Below are positions 33,549 through 45,968 of a stretch of 64,000 bases of DNA, in pieces. Numbering within the stretch: position 1 is the first letter of the stretch; the number at the start of each line of letters is the position of its first letter. The notes beneath the pieces are model-generated. The model did not search any database and was not told the origin of the DNA. It saw nothing but the letters and a program-made list of their open reading frames with translations. The stretch covers positions 3,271,856 to 3,335,855 of the forward strand of contig OX442430.1 of assembly GCA_949361645.1 (NCBI GenBank), written 5' to 3'. A program made the translations under genes and the position numbers. The DNA comes from Spongilla lacustris (Eukaryota > Porifera > Demospongiae > Spongillida > Spongillidae).

Positions 33549-34919
33549 TACAATGCACTACATCAAATATATTCAAAGCCATCCATCCTTTAGAGTAAAG
33601 GAAAAGTATGTGAAGCTTCTTGTAACAAGAGTACACATTTTCTAACTAATGCTACATGGCACTTCTCTGATTGTGTATTTACTGTACAATGTACATGTGT
33701 TTTGCTTCAGAAAATAAAATCAGCTAATTTGGATACATATACACGTACATACCAAATCCAAGCTGTTCCTTCTTTGCTTTCGTTTCTGGAATTTAATTAA
33801 TGTGTAATTATATTAGATGGTAACTACATGTACATGTTATTTTCATTGAAATGAGGAGATAGTGGCGTATTGTGGTTGTTGAGTGTCCAGGAGTATGATA
33901 CACAAATAGCACCGGGGGTCCTCACATTTAGCCAAATATGAATTTTCACCAAATCCAAATACAGGGTGGAGGGGGGGGGGGGGGGGGGGGCATACATTGT
34001 ACATGTACGACTACAGGGGTGCTGATGTTTCTCAAGTCATGACTCAAGAGGCACCCATTCACGTTATTGCAATAATCATCATTGGTCCATTTTGGCGCCC
34101 CCTCACTATGCTACTGTGTGGATGTGCACATGAGTAATATTTGAACTGAGTATCCCTCTGTTGGCAACATCCATTTCTGTGTTCATTGAATAGTTACATA
34201 CTATATAAATACGTGCAGGTTGAAAGATAGCTACAGATAAGACAGGTTATTTAGCATTATTTTTAGCATTTCCATTTCAAGTAATAACCAGGTAGAAGGC
34301 CCAGTGGACAGTCTTCATCATCTAGGAACCTACTGCTACATCATGAACGATGCCTTATAGGTGTAATCCAATAGAACCCACTTATTTATTCTACGCCTAT
34401 AAGTGTAATTTGGCATGAAATCATTAATGAAACCATTAAGCACCCAATGCACATGTGTTTGTGCATGTGTATATTGTATGAGTGCATACACATATAAAAT
34501 CATATACATAAGCATGTGCACGATTGCCTTTCCTTTGTACACAGCTAAAGAATGGGATGGCTCTAATTAGGTGAGGTATACATTTTTTGGTGTTTGTCTG
34601 TATTGTTATGACGCTTGTACATGTAAATACATGTAGACTAAGTATCAGCCAAGCACAGTATTTACTTACACTTTTACTGGAATGTCATATAAAGTGTAGT
34701 GCTTTGTTTTTTAAGTTTTTTAATCAATAGTAATGCAGCATAGTATTGAAGACAGGCTGTGTACCAGTCCAGAACAAACATGCCGTATGCTTACTGGTAG
34801 GGGCGGGATGACGTGGATAGATACTTCTTTCTAACAAGGCTTGGTTCTGTTGTATTACACACTCGAACCTATCTTCTATCGAAGTTCTTCCTGGGTTTCA
34901 GCACCATATAATATATGCG
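33549..34919. other. Non-coding with G20 run
   Basis: Twenty Gs at 33971-33990 and scattered TACATG motifs. No gene is recognised. Confidence 0.5.
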
Positions 34920-37900
34920 GTGGCTATTTTTACGGCACCGTAAAGCCAGCTCACTTTGCTATTCTTATGGTAAAGCCACTAATTGAGGTTCACTGAAACC
35001 CACAAGTGCAAGTATATATGAATCGCACTAATGCCAGCTCATTGCCTATATTCTTACAGCAATTCCGTCACTATTAGACCTCTGTCCCCACACGGCTGCA
35101 TGTGCAAATAATACCTACGGTACAATATCTATGGTAGTATTGACCATTTTTGTTGTATAGACTTTGCTGATAAATATGACAATTCACATAGAAAAACAGG
35201 CCCTACAACACCAATGCTTGCTCTTTGGAGCTCTCTTCAGTCCAGTGCACTTAAAATGGACCCAACCAAGGCAACCATCACAGCAAATACTCTCCATGGA
35301 ATGCAGACACACAAAGCAGGTCCATCTACTTTGAGTGTGCATAGTATCCATTGCGGCCTCCAGTAGGTCCCAGGCATCAAAAGAAAAGTACTTTCAGATT
35401 TGTCCAACACAAACATTGTCATCCAAGCACTTCCTCATAATCTTTTCAGGGCGACACTCTACTTTATCTTATTGTATAAGATCTCCTCCACATGTTGCGC
35501 ATTCGGTTACTTCTTGATCGACAAACCAGTTGAGCTTTACTATAAAACCAGAGAGTGGCATGAATGTAAATGTTAGTATAATGCTTACCTCTGATCTTTT
35601 CCCACTCTAATTTCAGTAAGAAAGCTGTGGGTCCAGAAGTAGTCTGTCCTTTCTTATTTGGAAGACCAATGACTGTCAGGCCAGTGCCCTTGGGTCTACC
35701 TCGCTTCCTCATTTTAGGGGGCATTTTCACCACCAAGGTGTTGTCATCAATAGTGGACAATGGCTTTTGAGCATCAGATTTGGCTTTTGACAGACCTGTA
35801 CAGATAGATTTTAGCATTCTGTACTGTTTCCTGCACATACATGTATGAAATAGCACATGCTCTATACACACATGTATATATAGTAACATTCTGTAATGTA
35901 CTACATACAGGTATACATGTACATGTAATAGTGTACATGTACGTAACTAACATAGCATAAGCTTTTAGAAGTAATCAACGACATGGTGCCCAACAAGCAA
36001 ACATTTACAGATACGCACTCCAAAATGTATTGCTGTCAGGGGAATAGGGCATAGAGTATAAGTCACAAGGGAATACATGACGAACCAGTTGCTTGAGAAC
36101 TTTCATTACTGTAATAGCTAAGAGTACCTTTGTTGGTATCCGTTGAACTTGACTCAGCTGTGCCTGTATCAGTTTGAGGAGGAGGAGGAACTTTTATATG
36201 AAAATCTTCATCATCACTCTCACTGAAAACTTCGTCAGCAGTGCCTGTGGAAAATGGGAAATACATGACAACTAAAACAGTTTGTGTATATGTACACAAT
36301 ACTCAAGTACTGTAATGTACCTTTATATGTACATACATGCACTACAGTAATACCGTACCTGTTGCTTCCCCAGCTAAAAAAAATTACCTCTATCCCACAG
36401 ACGTCCCACTGAATGTAGAACCTCCATTCCTTCATTGAAGTTACACATACCGAAAGTAGAGAGCTTTTGACATGAATGCTTTTCTGTATTTCTGTTGCTC
36501 TGATAGTACAGCGGGTGCAGGTTCAAAGATGTGTGTGGAGATATTGATACCATCCACATCACTACCACTTGTGTCACTTGGCAGGTATGCACGATGGTTG
36601 CTGAGGAAATGTTGCAATTTCCACCTTTCAGCACAGAGTGATTCGTCATATTCAGGGAGTGAGTAGGATGTACGAACAGCTAAAATGTGCCTACAAGGAA
36701 GTTGCATTGCAGAAATGCAGCCACATGGACAGGAGTCAACAATGGATGTTATTGACCGACCTTGCACACAAGATTTCCCATCACCAAGGTGTTGAATGAT
36801 CTGCACTCTGCTAGCTCGTTTCAGCTGATCTTTAATGAACTCAAAGGAAAAAGTAATACCTGAGTATCTTGAAATAACGGATTTCAGCTCTGGTTGATGC
36901 TTTCCACTCTGTTATTAGTGTGATTCATGAAGTTCCAAGTGGCATTTTTTAGACCATCAACCCACTCATGGCATATGCTATGCCAGTTGCTCTCAAAGTA
37001 TTCGACAACTCTCTGCGGAGTATTCTTAAGCTCGTCCATTTTCAACAGAATCTCCAAGCACATACTCCTTTCACCCTGTGATATACCAAGCTTTTCAGTA
37101 GATACCTCTCTTTTCATACTTTGTAGAGTATGAAACAAGCAGATTAGAAGCTTTGATTGTGGAAACGTCTTTGTCAGACATAATACATCCAACTGAACTC
37201 CACCTTGAGTTATGCTTCTTGAATTCTTGAACAAGTTTGGTGATGGTTTCTTTATCTTCAAACTGGGTAAGCCACAGACACACAATCTCACTCTCACCAT
37301 TCCCATCGACACTCATTAGGACATACAATGCATATTCAGATCATTCAACTTGTAAGTGGCATCAATTAGGAGTAGTTCTGGATATGAAGCAAAAGGTCTT
37401 CGCATTTCATATGTTTGAAAGTATAATACATAAGAATGTTGATTCTGCTGACCTTTACCTCAGATAATTTATGGCTATTTCTCCACTGATTTGTTTGCTG
37501 ACTAGCTTCTGTCCATCATGTGTCGCTCTATAGAACTTTGATCACAAAGGGGCAGTCTTTCAAGAACGTCCTGTGGAGATTGTACATGTACACATGAAAC
37601 AGCCATTAACTTCAACTGAATGTAGTATGAAGGCACAGATGTACATGTACATGTAAAGGAAGTGAATTTATAATAATGGAGGAAATGATCAATACAGTAG
37701 ATACAGTCACATATATACATGTTAATATCTATGCGCCAGCTGACGCATGTACTAGAATGCCTCTCTTTTGACATGGTCTGCTCTGGGTTGCCTTTTACTT
37801 GTACTCTCTGCCTCCATGAACACAAGCATAATCCAACCCAGAAAATTTAAGTTTATCCAGATACATGTAGGTTCTATTTGGAGTCCTCTTTTTAGCAGCT

Positions 37901-38128
37901 TCGACACTTCTTGAACTCCTGGTCACAAAGTTTTTCTTCTCCCATTCCTGAACACTCTTAGACAGTTCTTCAAAAGAGCTAAACTCTTGGCCACTGACTA
38001 GGTCCATTTTGAACTCTCTGGCCACAGCTGTACTCACACACATGCAGGGGTTAATATAGCGGCCAATTAGTGGCTTGCCGTAAGAATAGCAAAGTGAGTT
38101 GGCTTTATGGTGCTGTAAAAATAGTCAC
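34920..38128 (-). mobile_element. ZSWIM3/MULE-like element with inverted repeats
   Basis: About 66 bp at 34920-34985 (GTGGCTATTTTTACGGCACC; CAGCTCACTTTGCTATTC) recurs inverted at 38063-38128, and weaker similarity extends some 30 bp outward. The repeats bracket a transposase gene. A related block is repeated at about 35027-35068. No clear target duplication is seen. Confidence 0.7.
35214..38043 (-). pseudogene. ZSWIM3-like / MULE-type transposase gene with introns
   Basis: From 38043 leftward: an N-terminal FAR1/ZSWIM-like DNA-binding region (FSSFEELSKSVQEWEKKNFV; GLDYACVHGGREYK); a MULE catalytic region with LIDATYKLN near 37360, LMSVDGNGESEIVCLWL, and CIMSDKD near 37170; LLICLFHTLQSMKREVS; NATWNFMNHTNNRVESINQ; and a SWIM zinc finger (SCPCGCISAMQLPCRHI). 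An acidic exon (36128-36251) and an exon with RKRGRPKGTGLTVIGLPNKK follow. After a 49 bp GT-AG intron (35540-35588) comes a PHD-like cysteine-rich end (WTCFVCLH; CCDGCLGWVHFKC). Two in-frame stops in the last exon indicate decay. Domesticated ZSWIM genes share this architecture; the inverted repeats favour a transposon copy. Confidence 0.8.
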
Positions 38129-39452
38129 TTCGTATAAGATATTCCATTTCACAGGTCGAGTCACACAACACTTTTACACAGTTCTCGTTCTCAATACTGA
38201 TACATGTATTTCACTCACAATTACATCATGCACACTATTACATTATTACAATAATCAAAAAATTTGGCACGCGGTGATCTGCTCTGAGTACTTCATTCCT
38301 TACCCTTCTCGTACGCATGGTATTTCGTGGTGTAATAGGTACGTATAGGCTGGCCATCTCACGTTACTTGCCATCTTTGGCTCATCTGATTCCGAAGATG
38401 CACCCTCGTGATGCACTCTTATTCAAAGGACCTTTTGCTTTGGGGATGCTCCGTGGCAAGAAAGAAGTGGTGAGCTCAGAAGGGAACTCAGAGTGATTAA
38501 GGCAAGGTTTTCTTGGCAATAGTTGTTTTAATGAACCACTTGACTTCCAATACCTACTATTCCTCACAGGTAGCTGTTTTGACAGCCTTCATTTCAAAGA
38601 CGACAGTGTGCCAGACCAGTAAACAAGTACCTCTACCAGCATCTTTTGCTTCAAAACAAAGCTACAACTACATGTATCTACGATGTTTTTGCGGATTGGG
38701 ATTTTGTAAATTGACTAATGCAGTTAAGATCGAAGCCTGAACATTGGACCCGGCACTTTGGGTTCTAACTGTTATTTTTTGCTAGTATGCTTCAAGTAGT
38801 TATTCCTTCCAACCCCAACCTCAAAATGGATTCTACACAGTTCAGTGAGTGGATCCAACTAATAAAATACCCAGTAACCCATTGGCATACCCTCCGACAA
38901 AGCCTACATTTGTTTACCTTAAGGTACTATACGGCCACCTTGGGTGTCACTCGATTCCGACAAATCGCGGTGGTGATACGCTGCCGAACAACAAAAGAAG
39001 CAATAGTTGTTCCTTTAAACAACACCTAAAACTGAACTGGTCCATAAAAAATGCTATTTTCCACAGGCATATCAACAGCTATGTGTATTGTTCATACGCA
39101 GCAGCTGCCATTAGTAATTTGAAACCAAGCAACATACGCGCGCGCCCTGTTAATTGCATAAAATTAAAAAGCCTTGCCTTAATATACCTGAGAATGTGAA
39201 AGTTGACGTTTTGCTGAATAGCTCCATGGAAGAGCGATTATCCATGGAATTCGCTGCCATGGATATTTTGTCTACAAACCATGTGGGTCTGAAATCACTA
39301 GATGGGCGCCTCAGAGTTGGGGAACTAAGAAGAAGAGTGTACGACGAGAGAGTGTTACCGTAGGTATTTGGACTAAATATTGCATATTGCTAATTTCTAA
39401 TTTGTAATGTGTAATATCAATAATAATAATAATCTCCCACAAATACAACAGT
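38129..39452. other. Mostly non-coding; one unassigned frame
   Basis: 38728-38815 is the partner of the 11199 repeat. A 69-codon plus frame at 39154-39363 (MEFAAMDILSTNHVGLKS, then GRLRVGELRRRVYDERVLP) looks compositionally like real protein but is not recognised. The upstream part of the histone deacetylase gene was looked for here without success. Confidence 0.4.
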
Positions 39453-39627
39453 TGTTAATGCATGAAAACAAATTACTCCACAATAGCAGGGGGGGGGGGG
39501 GGTTATAATAGGGCATCAAACTATGGCTGGGTTGATCAAATTCATATATCAGGCACACAACGGACACACGAACAAGCAAATCTATAGTCAATTGTCAGAG
39601 TATATATTAGTCCAACAATACTGTACA
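39453..39627 (-). repeat. BEL/Pao 3' LTR with G14 run
   Basis: Aligned to 41884-42053, but its inner third is replaced by a 14-G run (39489-39502) absent from the partner. Confidence 0.75.
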
Positions 39628-39699
39628 CGCTCCTCCCAGTTGGTTACCATAGTAGTCAACTAATCGGAGTCTAACTCAGAACACATAGCATGAATCCTT

Positions 39700-40300
39700 T
39701 GCTCATCTCTCGGTGCAGCTGTTCTCCTTGGACGTGGTTCAGGTGGTAGCAATGTAGCTTCTTGCTCCACAGTGACTGCATTGTTTGGCTGAAGAACACC
39801 TTGAGCTTGGTTTAATTCCAATGATTATAAATGTTGAAAGCATGTCGGAATAATGATGATGCTTGTGTTCCGGACTTGACCCTGATCTCTGCGAATCACT
39901 CCATCAGTGCATTCAATCAAACGCTCAACAACAGCTAGCCATCAAAGGGTTTGAGGTAAATCTTGATCATGCACTAATACCACATCTCCCACAGCTATCT
40001 TGTAACCATCATTCTTCTTTGAATAGCGATGCCCTTCCCTTAGCTCACTTAGGTATTCCTTCCTCCATCTATTCAATTTGTGAGTACTGTATTTAAATAT
40101 TTCAATCTCTGTGTAAGACTCTCATAGTCCTCATCACCACTGTGGTTAGGCTGAGGCATATTAATTTAAATATTTGGTGTCCCATAAGAAGATGGGATGC
40201 CATCAACGGCTCTTCAGTAGACACTTTTTGTGATATGAGCAAATTTTGCATCATCCTCTTGGCATGAGGAGTTGACCACGCCTCTTTCACCCTTATTTTG
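39700..40300 (-). pseudogene. BEL/Pao integrase C-terminal remnant
   Basis: One frame gives STEEPLMASHLLMGHQIFKL, the BEL integrase end resembling PLTPSHLL-G-R. Further on, in shifted frames, come remnants of V-G-D-x-V-L-V-H-D and F-W-R-L-A-V-V-E-R, then RVKSGTQASSLFRHAFNIY. This C-terminal region normally follows the catalytic core and contacts DNA. Multiple frameshifts. Confidence 0.65.
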
Positions 40301-40960
40301 TTAGGCTTGTTTCTTTCTGCCTAGTCTTTTTATGTATAAGTTGAGCTGACGCTTTGTGTATAAGTAGGGGCATTTTATTGATTTAACGTTTACATAAGGC
40401 ACAATACAATCACCAATGAATATGTTTAACATAGGGGAAAACGACCTCAATCTAGGAGGATTTGTTTCTGTTTTGTGGTACTCCTTTACGTGTACCTTAA
40501 TTGTGGCATTGATTGCCCTGCTTCTGGCATTTGTATTTATATATACACACAACCATATCAAAAACATATTATTTTAATGCCATGTGTTTAGGTTGTCAAG
40601 GTAACTCAGCTTCGGGTAGTTAGCTGCATGGTGATAGGAATGGATATTTTGTCTAAGATTTCAGTCATTCTCTTTCACATTTCAGCCATGTATAACGGCA
40701 TGTGTATAAGTCTATACAGACATCCAAAAGAACACATGAACTTCTGTAAAACCCGGGTCCCGGCTACATTTGAAGAGTTAATATCCTTTTGTGATACAGC
40801 AAAATGTTGTACCATCCTTTTGGTCCCTGGTAGGATGCGTAGTTGACCAAACCTTTCACCATTATCTTATTAGGCTTGTTTCTGCCTAGTCTTTCTTTGT
40901 ATGTATAAATCAAGCTGAGTGTATAAGAAGGTTCTAATTGGCATTTTATTGGTTTAACGT

Positions 40961-41760
40961 TTACATAAGGCACAAGTTACAATAGCACACGCCACCAATG
41001 AGTATGTTTAACATACACCTCCTATCGTCCATATTTCTTAGAGTTCCTCCAATGATCATTTTGCATTTCAATTCACAGTCAACAAGCGTTCTGCTAACAA
41101 CAAGTCTGATATCTTGAGGCAACTTGTTCATAACAATAGATGGCAAAAGGTTGTCATATGACAACGATGGGACACCTAATGAGTTGAATCTCCTTACATG
41201 AGACTTGATCTTGTCACACAAGGTTCGAAGGGCTTGGATTGTTGATGGTATCCAGCTCCAAATGATTGACTATCTGTTGCTGGATACCAAATCTTTGCTT
41301 AAGCACTGCGATGGCTTCTTCATAATTTGCAGATGTCAATGTCAGTCCAGAAATGCACTCCGCAGCCGAGCCCTCCAGAAATGATATCAGGTAGTTAAAT
41401 TTGTCCACATTGGACAAATATTTGTTTGAGTGAACAGCAGAATCAAGCAAATCCCAAAACGTACACCAAGATGTAATGTCTCCACCAAATTTCTTGAAGC
41501 TGAGATTGGGTAGCTTCACTCTCGAGACATGAGGGTTTCTAGATTCCATTGGCGAATTCACATCTTCCAAAGATAAACTGTGACGTTGTACGTTAGTCTC
41601 ATCATCCAAAACTGCCGTTCTTGCCGCCTTTGATGTAGGTCTGATCGCGTATACTTCTACAGCTTCAAGCTCTTCTTCGGTGCTCAACAATTGGAGTATT
41701 TCCTCATCCAGACCACGCAAAAGAGTGATTTTTTCCTCTAGAAAACTCTTCTGCTGTTTC
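40961..41760 (-). pseudogene. gag: BEL/Pao gag (DUF1759-type)
   Basis: RVKLPNLSFKKFGGDITSWC, TFWDLLDSAVHSNKYLSNVD and KFNYLISFLEGSAAECISGL are the conserved BEL gag blocks, followed by NYEEAIAVLKQRFG. A stop or frameshift near 41214 separates it from a second frame (41221-40961), which continues with IKSHVRRFNSLGVPSLSYDN and LLPSIVMNKLPQDIRLVVSR. The zinc knuckles expected later are missing. Confidence 0.9.
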
Positions 41761-41883
41761 AGTTAAGCCCCATTTTGATCAGTAGAAGTAAATAGAGCAC
41801 AAACTTCCCTTACCATGCGAGTACAAGATGCTCGGTGTCCGCCGTGTATCTTCTTCATCTGTTCTTGTTCTGGCATTTCAACC

Positions 41884-42053
41884 TGTTACGGCTCGAAGGA
41901 CCATATACAATAATCAAACTATGGCTGTGTTGATCGAATTTATACCATATATCAGACACACAAAGGACACACACATTTCAAATTCTACAATCAATTCATA
42001 CTAATCGTGAGAGTATACCGTATGTATATATTTTAGTCCAACAATACCGAACA
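41884..42053 (-). repeat. BEL/Pao 5' LTR
   Basis: On the element strand it starts TGTTCGGTATTGTTGGACTA and ends CCGTAACA. Confidence 0.75.
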
Positions 42054-42150
42054 GGGAATTTGGAGCAAGTGCCCCCCACCCCACCCCCACCCTCTGCATG
42101 AAACCCTGATTAATCTCCCTCCACACCCACACACACACACACACACTAAG

Positions 42151-42643
42151 GCCCCCTGGTCACCACGCTGATCAAGGCTGCTGCAGTGGTTACTGTTTCT
42201 TCAACAATGTAGCAATAGCTGCTCAGGCAGCCATTGAGAAGATGAAGGTGAAGCGGTGAGGGCTATGTGTTGCTGTTTATTAAAAGGTTATGAAGTGGAT
42301 CATTTCTATACTATAGAGTCCTGATTGTGGATTGGGATGTTCATCATGGGAATGGGACCCAAAGGATATTCTGGAACAGCAAAAAGTTGGTCTCAATGTT
42401 TCACATCTGGTACATGTACATTATACTGTTAATCATTTGCTATATTACAGGGTTCTCCTGTTCTCCTTTCATCGTTATGACAATGGCAACTTTTATCCAT
42501 CAAGCCCCATTGCAGGCTGTTCCTACATTGGGGGTGAGCAGGCCCTGGGCTACAACATCAACATGGCTTGGAGCAATGCCCTAATGGGAGATGCTGAATA
42601 CATAGAAGCAGTTAACCGAGTCCTTCTTCCTGTAGCCTATGAG
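42151..42643 (+). CDS. HDAC6: Histone deacetylase, class IIb (HDAC6/10-like), exons 1-3 of those visible
   Basis: Three exons (42151-42255, 42317-42385, 42451-42643) join in phase 2, 2 and 0 with GT-AG introns of 61 and 65 bp. They encode RPPGHHADQGCCSGYCFFNN with the active-site His pair, VLIVDWDVHHGNGTQ with the Asp and His zinc ligands, FSFHRYDNGNFYP, and MGDAEYIEAVNRVLLPVAYE. The WDVHHGNGTQ form is that of class II rather than class I enzymes, which remove acetyl groups from lysines on histones or tubulin. There are no stops or frameshifts. Exons upstream of PPGHH are not found; a BEL element ends about 100 bp upstream. HDAC6 versus HDAC10 cannot be settled from this part. Confidence 0.93.
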
Positions 42644-43269
42644 GTACCGTAAGAGTTCCATGGGGACACCATAGGGATGTTGTACATGTAGTTATGTGTT
42701 GTGAGTATAGAGATGAGTTCAGAGATGAGTAATGTACATGTATGTGGCATTAGTCTTTGTGGGTGTGGCGGTTTTCTCTGGCTCTGACAATTTTGAAAAA
42801 GAACATCATGCAGTTGGATAAAAATCGCTGGGAGTATTATCCCCAAGATGAAGGAATACTTGTTACCATAACCATGGCGATACAATTTTTGGTAGGCAAT
42901 GTTCAATTAAAAAGCTGAGCTACATGTTGCTGTTAAAACTCTATTGAATTGTAAGGAACTTTCTGGCACTGATGGCTTGATTTCACTAAAACATTGGTAA
43001 TTAGATACATTATATGTCTATAATAAGTTGGCACAACGTATTACTTATGATCTTACTATGCTAGGATTGCATTACATTAAAATTGTGGTATGTTACACTA
43101 ATTGCATTCATGGTAAGCAGTACCCAAAATGATCTTAGCAGGCGTTTTACCACCTTTTGAGCACAAACACAAGATTCCTACATACATATATGTACAAAAA
43201 CAAACACAAAACTGTTTGTAAGCGCACTGATCATTCACTGAATAGGGTTTGTGCCTCTTGCCTGTATAA
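42644..43269. other. Start of the long HDAC intron
   Basis: The donor is GAG then GTACCG. An alternative GTAAGA five bases on would add residues not expected in the family. The rest is AT-rich with no recognised element. Confidence 0.6.
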
Positions 43270-45556
43270 TATAGAGTCATTTCAAATCATGTCACCAAAG
43301 AGATGGACACCATGTTGTAACGTTATGTTCAAAACTTTTATGTTAGTTTGTCTTTATATAAGCAGTGCTAGGAATAATTTATTTTTTTTTACCCTTAATG
43401 GTTTACAAGATATTTGGCGTTGAATAATTGATTTGTTTACTGATAATCTGTACTTTGCAGTGTTCTATCTTGGTACACACTACGAAAACTGTTGCATGCA
43501 TGGCACCAAATCGAAGGGCCTGATAAGTACAATGTTACTGTGTCGAGCATTTTGATCAGAAATGAAAGGGTTAAACAATGTATTGGTTTGTAAGACAGAT
43601 TTCGTAATTACTGTATGCAGAAACTTCATAATTGCGTAATTTACTGTATAATACTATGTGGTACATTATAATCAATACTTATGTGAAATAAAAAAGTTGA
43701 TTATTAATAACCACTGAGAACCACAAACGTTTTTGAGTAAGGCAGCCATTTCTAAGGTGACTATCACGGAGGTGTTGCTAAGTGGCCAAACCACAACTAT
43801 CAAAACTTTGGCCACAGCAGTAACAACTATGTCAACAACTACATCTAGCCCAATACTTTATCATTGTTAATGCGCAGTGCTCGTTCAAAAAAGATTGTTC
43901 TGGGGACAATTAAGTAACTTAATTTAGTTGCAATGTAAATTACACCATGCAGTACATCAAGGCACACAAAATACAACAAAATATTATAGATACTCATGCT
44001 CTTGCTTCAAGTGCACGGGTTGCTGCTGCAACTTCCTTGGCTGTTAAGTAATACCTGGGTCCTGTAGCTGTCGAGGGGCTCACAAGTGTATGTCTGATGG
44101 GTCAACCTCCATTACATTCTGACGCTGTGGATACCCATACCCATTCCTTCAACTAAATTGCATAAAAGCCTCTTTTGCTGGTGCACCTTTTCCCCATCTG
44201 TGTTCCTCACTGAAATGAAATCCTTTTGGCCAGGCATCACCCTGCTGATGTCAATAGAAGCTTCTTACTAGCTCCAAGGTGTTGCTAGATGTAGCTTCTT
44301 AGCACTTCTAGCCATATAATTTGTCACACCAAACTCTTCCATCACTTTGGCAACAGACCATCTCTTGGGGAGAACAGTTAATATTGTTAGCCTTTCACTT
44401 CTAGATGTGGTTGAGGTAAATTTCTCTTTCAGTGATGGAAGAGTTTGGTGTGACAAATTATATGGCTAGAAGTGCTAAGAAGCTGGTTGAAGATAAAGGA
44501 GTATTGAGTACCCCAGATTCCAAGGCAGGAAAACCAATCATCTAGCAACACTTTGGAGCTAGTAAGAAGCTTCTATTGCCATGATGTCATCACCAGGGTG
44601 ATGCCTGGCCAAAAGGATTTCATTTCAGTGAGGAACACAGATGGGGAAAAGGTGCACCAGCAAAAGAGGCTTTTATGCAATTTAGTTGAAGGAATGGGTA
44701 TGGGTATCCACAGCGTCAGAATGTAATGGAGGTTGACCCATCAGACATACACTTGTGAGCCCCTCGACAGCTACAGGACGCAGGTATTACTTAACAGCCA
44801 AGGAAGTTGCAGCAGCAACCCGTGCACTTGAAGCAAGAGCATGAGTATCTATAACATTTTGTTGTATTTTGTACTGCATGGTGTAATTTACATTGCAACT
44901 AAATTAAGTTACTTTATTGTCCCCAGAACAATCTTTTTTGAACGAGCACTGCGCATGAACAATGATAAAGTATTGGGCTAGATGTAGTTGTTGACATAGT
45001 TGTTACTGCTGTGGCCAAAGTTTTGATAGTTGTGGTTTGGCCACTTAGCAACACCTCCGTGATAGTCACCTTAGAAATGGCTGCCTTACTCAAAAACGTT
45101 TGTGGTTCTCAGTGGTTATTAATAATCAACTTTTTTATTTCACATAAGTATTGATTATAATGTACCACATAGTATTATACAGTAAATTACGCAATTATGA
45201 AGTTTCTGCATACAGTAATTACGAAATCTGTCTTACAAACCAATACATTGTTTAACCCTTTCATTTCTGATCAAAATGCTCGACACAGTAACATTGTACT
45301 TATCAGGCCCTTCGATTTGGTGCCATGCATGCAACAGTTTTCGTAGTGTGTACCAAGATAGAACACTGCAAAGTACAGATTATCAGTAAACTAATCAATT
45401 ATTCAACGCCAAGTATCTTGTAAACCATTAAGGGTAAAAATAAATAAATTATTCCCAGCACTGCTTATATAAAGACAAACTAACATAAAAGATTTGAACA
45501 TAACGTTACAACATGGTGTCCATCTCTTTGGTGACATGATTTGAAATGACTCTATA
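43270..45556. mobile_element. 2.29 kb palindrome built from a transposon ORF fragment
   Basis: TATAGAGTCATTTCAAATCA at the left edge is mirrored at the right edge, and the arms (about 1.08 kb) stay near-identical to a central unpaired zone of about 85 bp at 44347-44431. The left arm lacks a 55 bp or so block present in the right arm. Both arms carry a piece of the ORF family described next. Very similar arms imply recent formation or gene conversion. Confidence 0.95.
44268..44456 (-). pseudogene. N-terminal fragment of an unnamed transposon ORF family
   Basis: The frame reads RLTILTVLPKRWSVAKVMEE then FGVTNYMARSAKKL. The right arm of the palindrome adds the continuation VEDKGVLSTPDSKAGKP, and in another frame TDGEKVHQQKRLL. 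I recall this helix-turn-helix-like start from a repeated family in Hydra, sponges and corals that lacks a functional name. The later part of the same family appears at 48440-48975. Confidence 0.6.
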
Positions 45557-45717
45557 GGAAGTTCAGGAGTACATGATACAGAATATGCATAAGTACACTA
45601 CACTCCCTCACACTAATATGTCTGATTACACTCACTCACACTAATGTGTCTGATTACAGTCACTTAATAGCAGTCTGGTTTTTTTCTTCCATGGGGTCTA
45701 CAATAAGTATACAATGT

Positions 45718-45968
45718 ACAAGTAAACCAAAACTTCTCTATCAAGAAAGTGATAAATAAGTGGTATGTAGGATTGGTGGTGCAAAAAGCAAGGAAACAAG
45801 GTACGGTATGTTAAAGTGAGGTTTGGTAGGACCCTACAACTCACAGTCCTGAATTTGCAAATGAAGAACCCTATTTGCAAATGTAGGACTGTTATTACTA
45901 TACCTTGTTTCCTTGCTTTTTGCACCACCAATCACTTTCTCGATAGAGAAGTTTTTGATTTACTTGTT
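45718..45968. repeat. Second copy of the 298 bp foldback, shortened right arm
   Basis: It shares TTTGCACCACCAATC, GGTACGGTATGTTAAAGTGA and TTTGCAAATGTAGGACTGTT with the 5939-6236 copy. The inner right arm lacks about 45 bp. Confidence 0.92.

Larger units (their letters stand above)
39453..42053 (-). mobile_element. Internally deleted BEL/Pao retrotransposon
   Basis: LTR-like direct repeats of about 170 bp, sharing ATCAAACTATGGCTG and TAGTCCAACAATAC, flank gag and integrase remnants. A purine-rich GGGAGGAGCG abuts the 3' LTR on the element strand. Protease, RT, RNase H and most of the integrase are absent: gag is followed almost directly by the integrase C-terminus. No exact target duplication was found, so outer edges are approximate. 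Confidence 0.8.

Noticed and set aside
39154..39363. Upstream exon of the HDAC gene
   Set aside because: The frame has no HDAC motif and no clear splice link; left unassigned.
42644..42652. Exon 3 extended to the downstream GTAAGA donor
   Set aside because: Would add residues between VAYE and FNPEL, which are adjacent in the family, and shift the frame.
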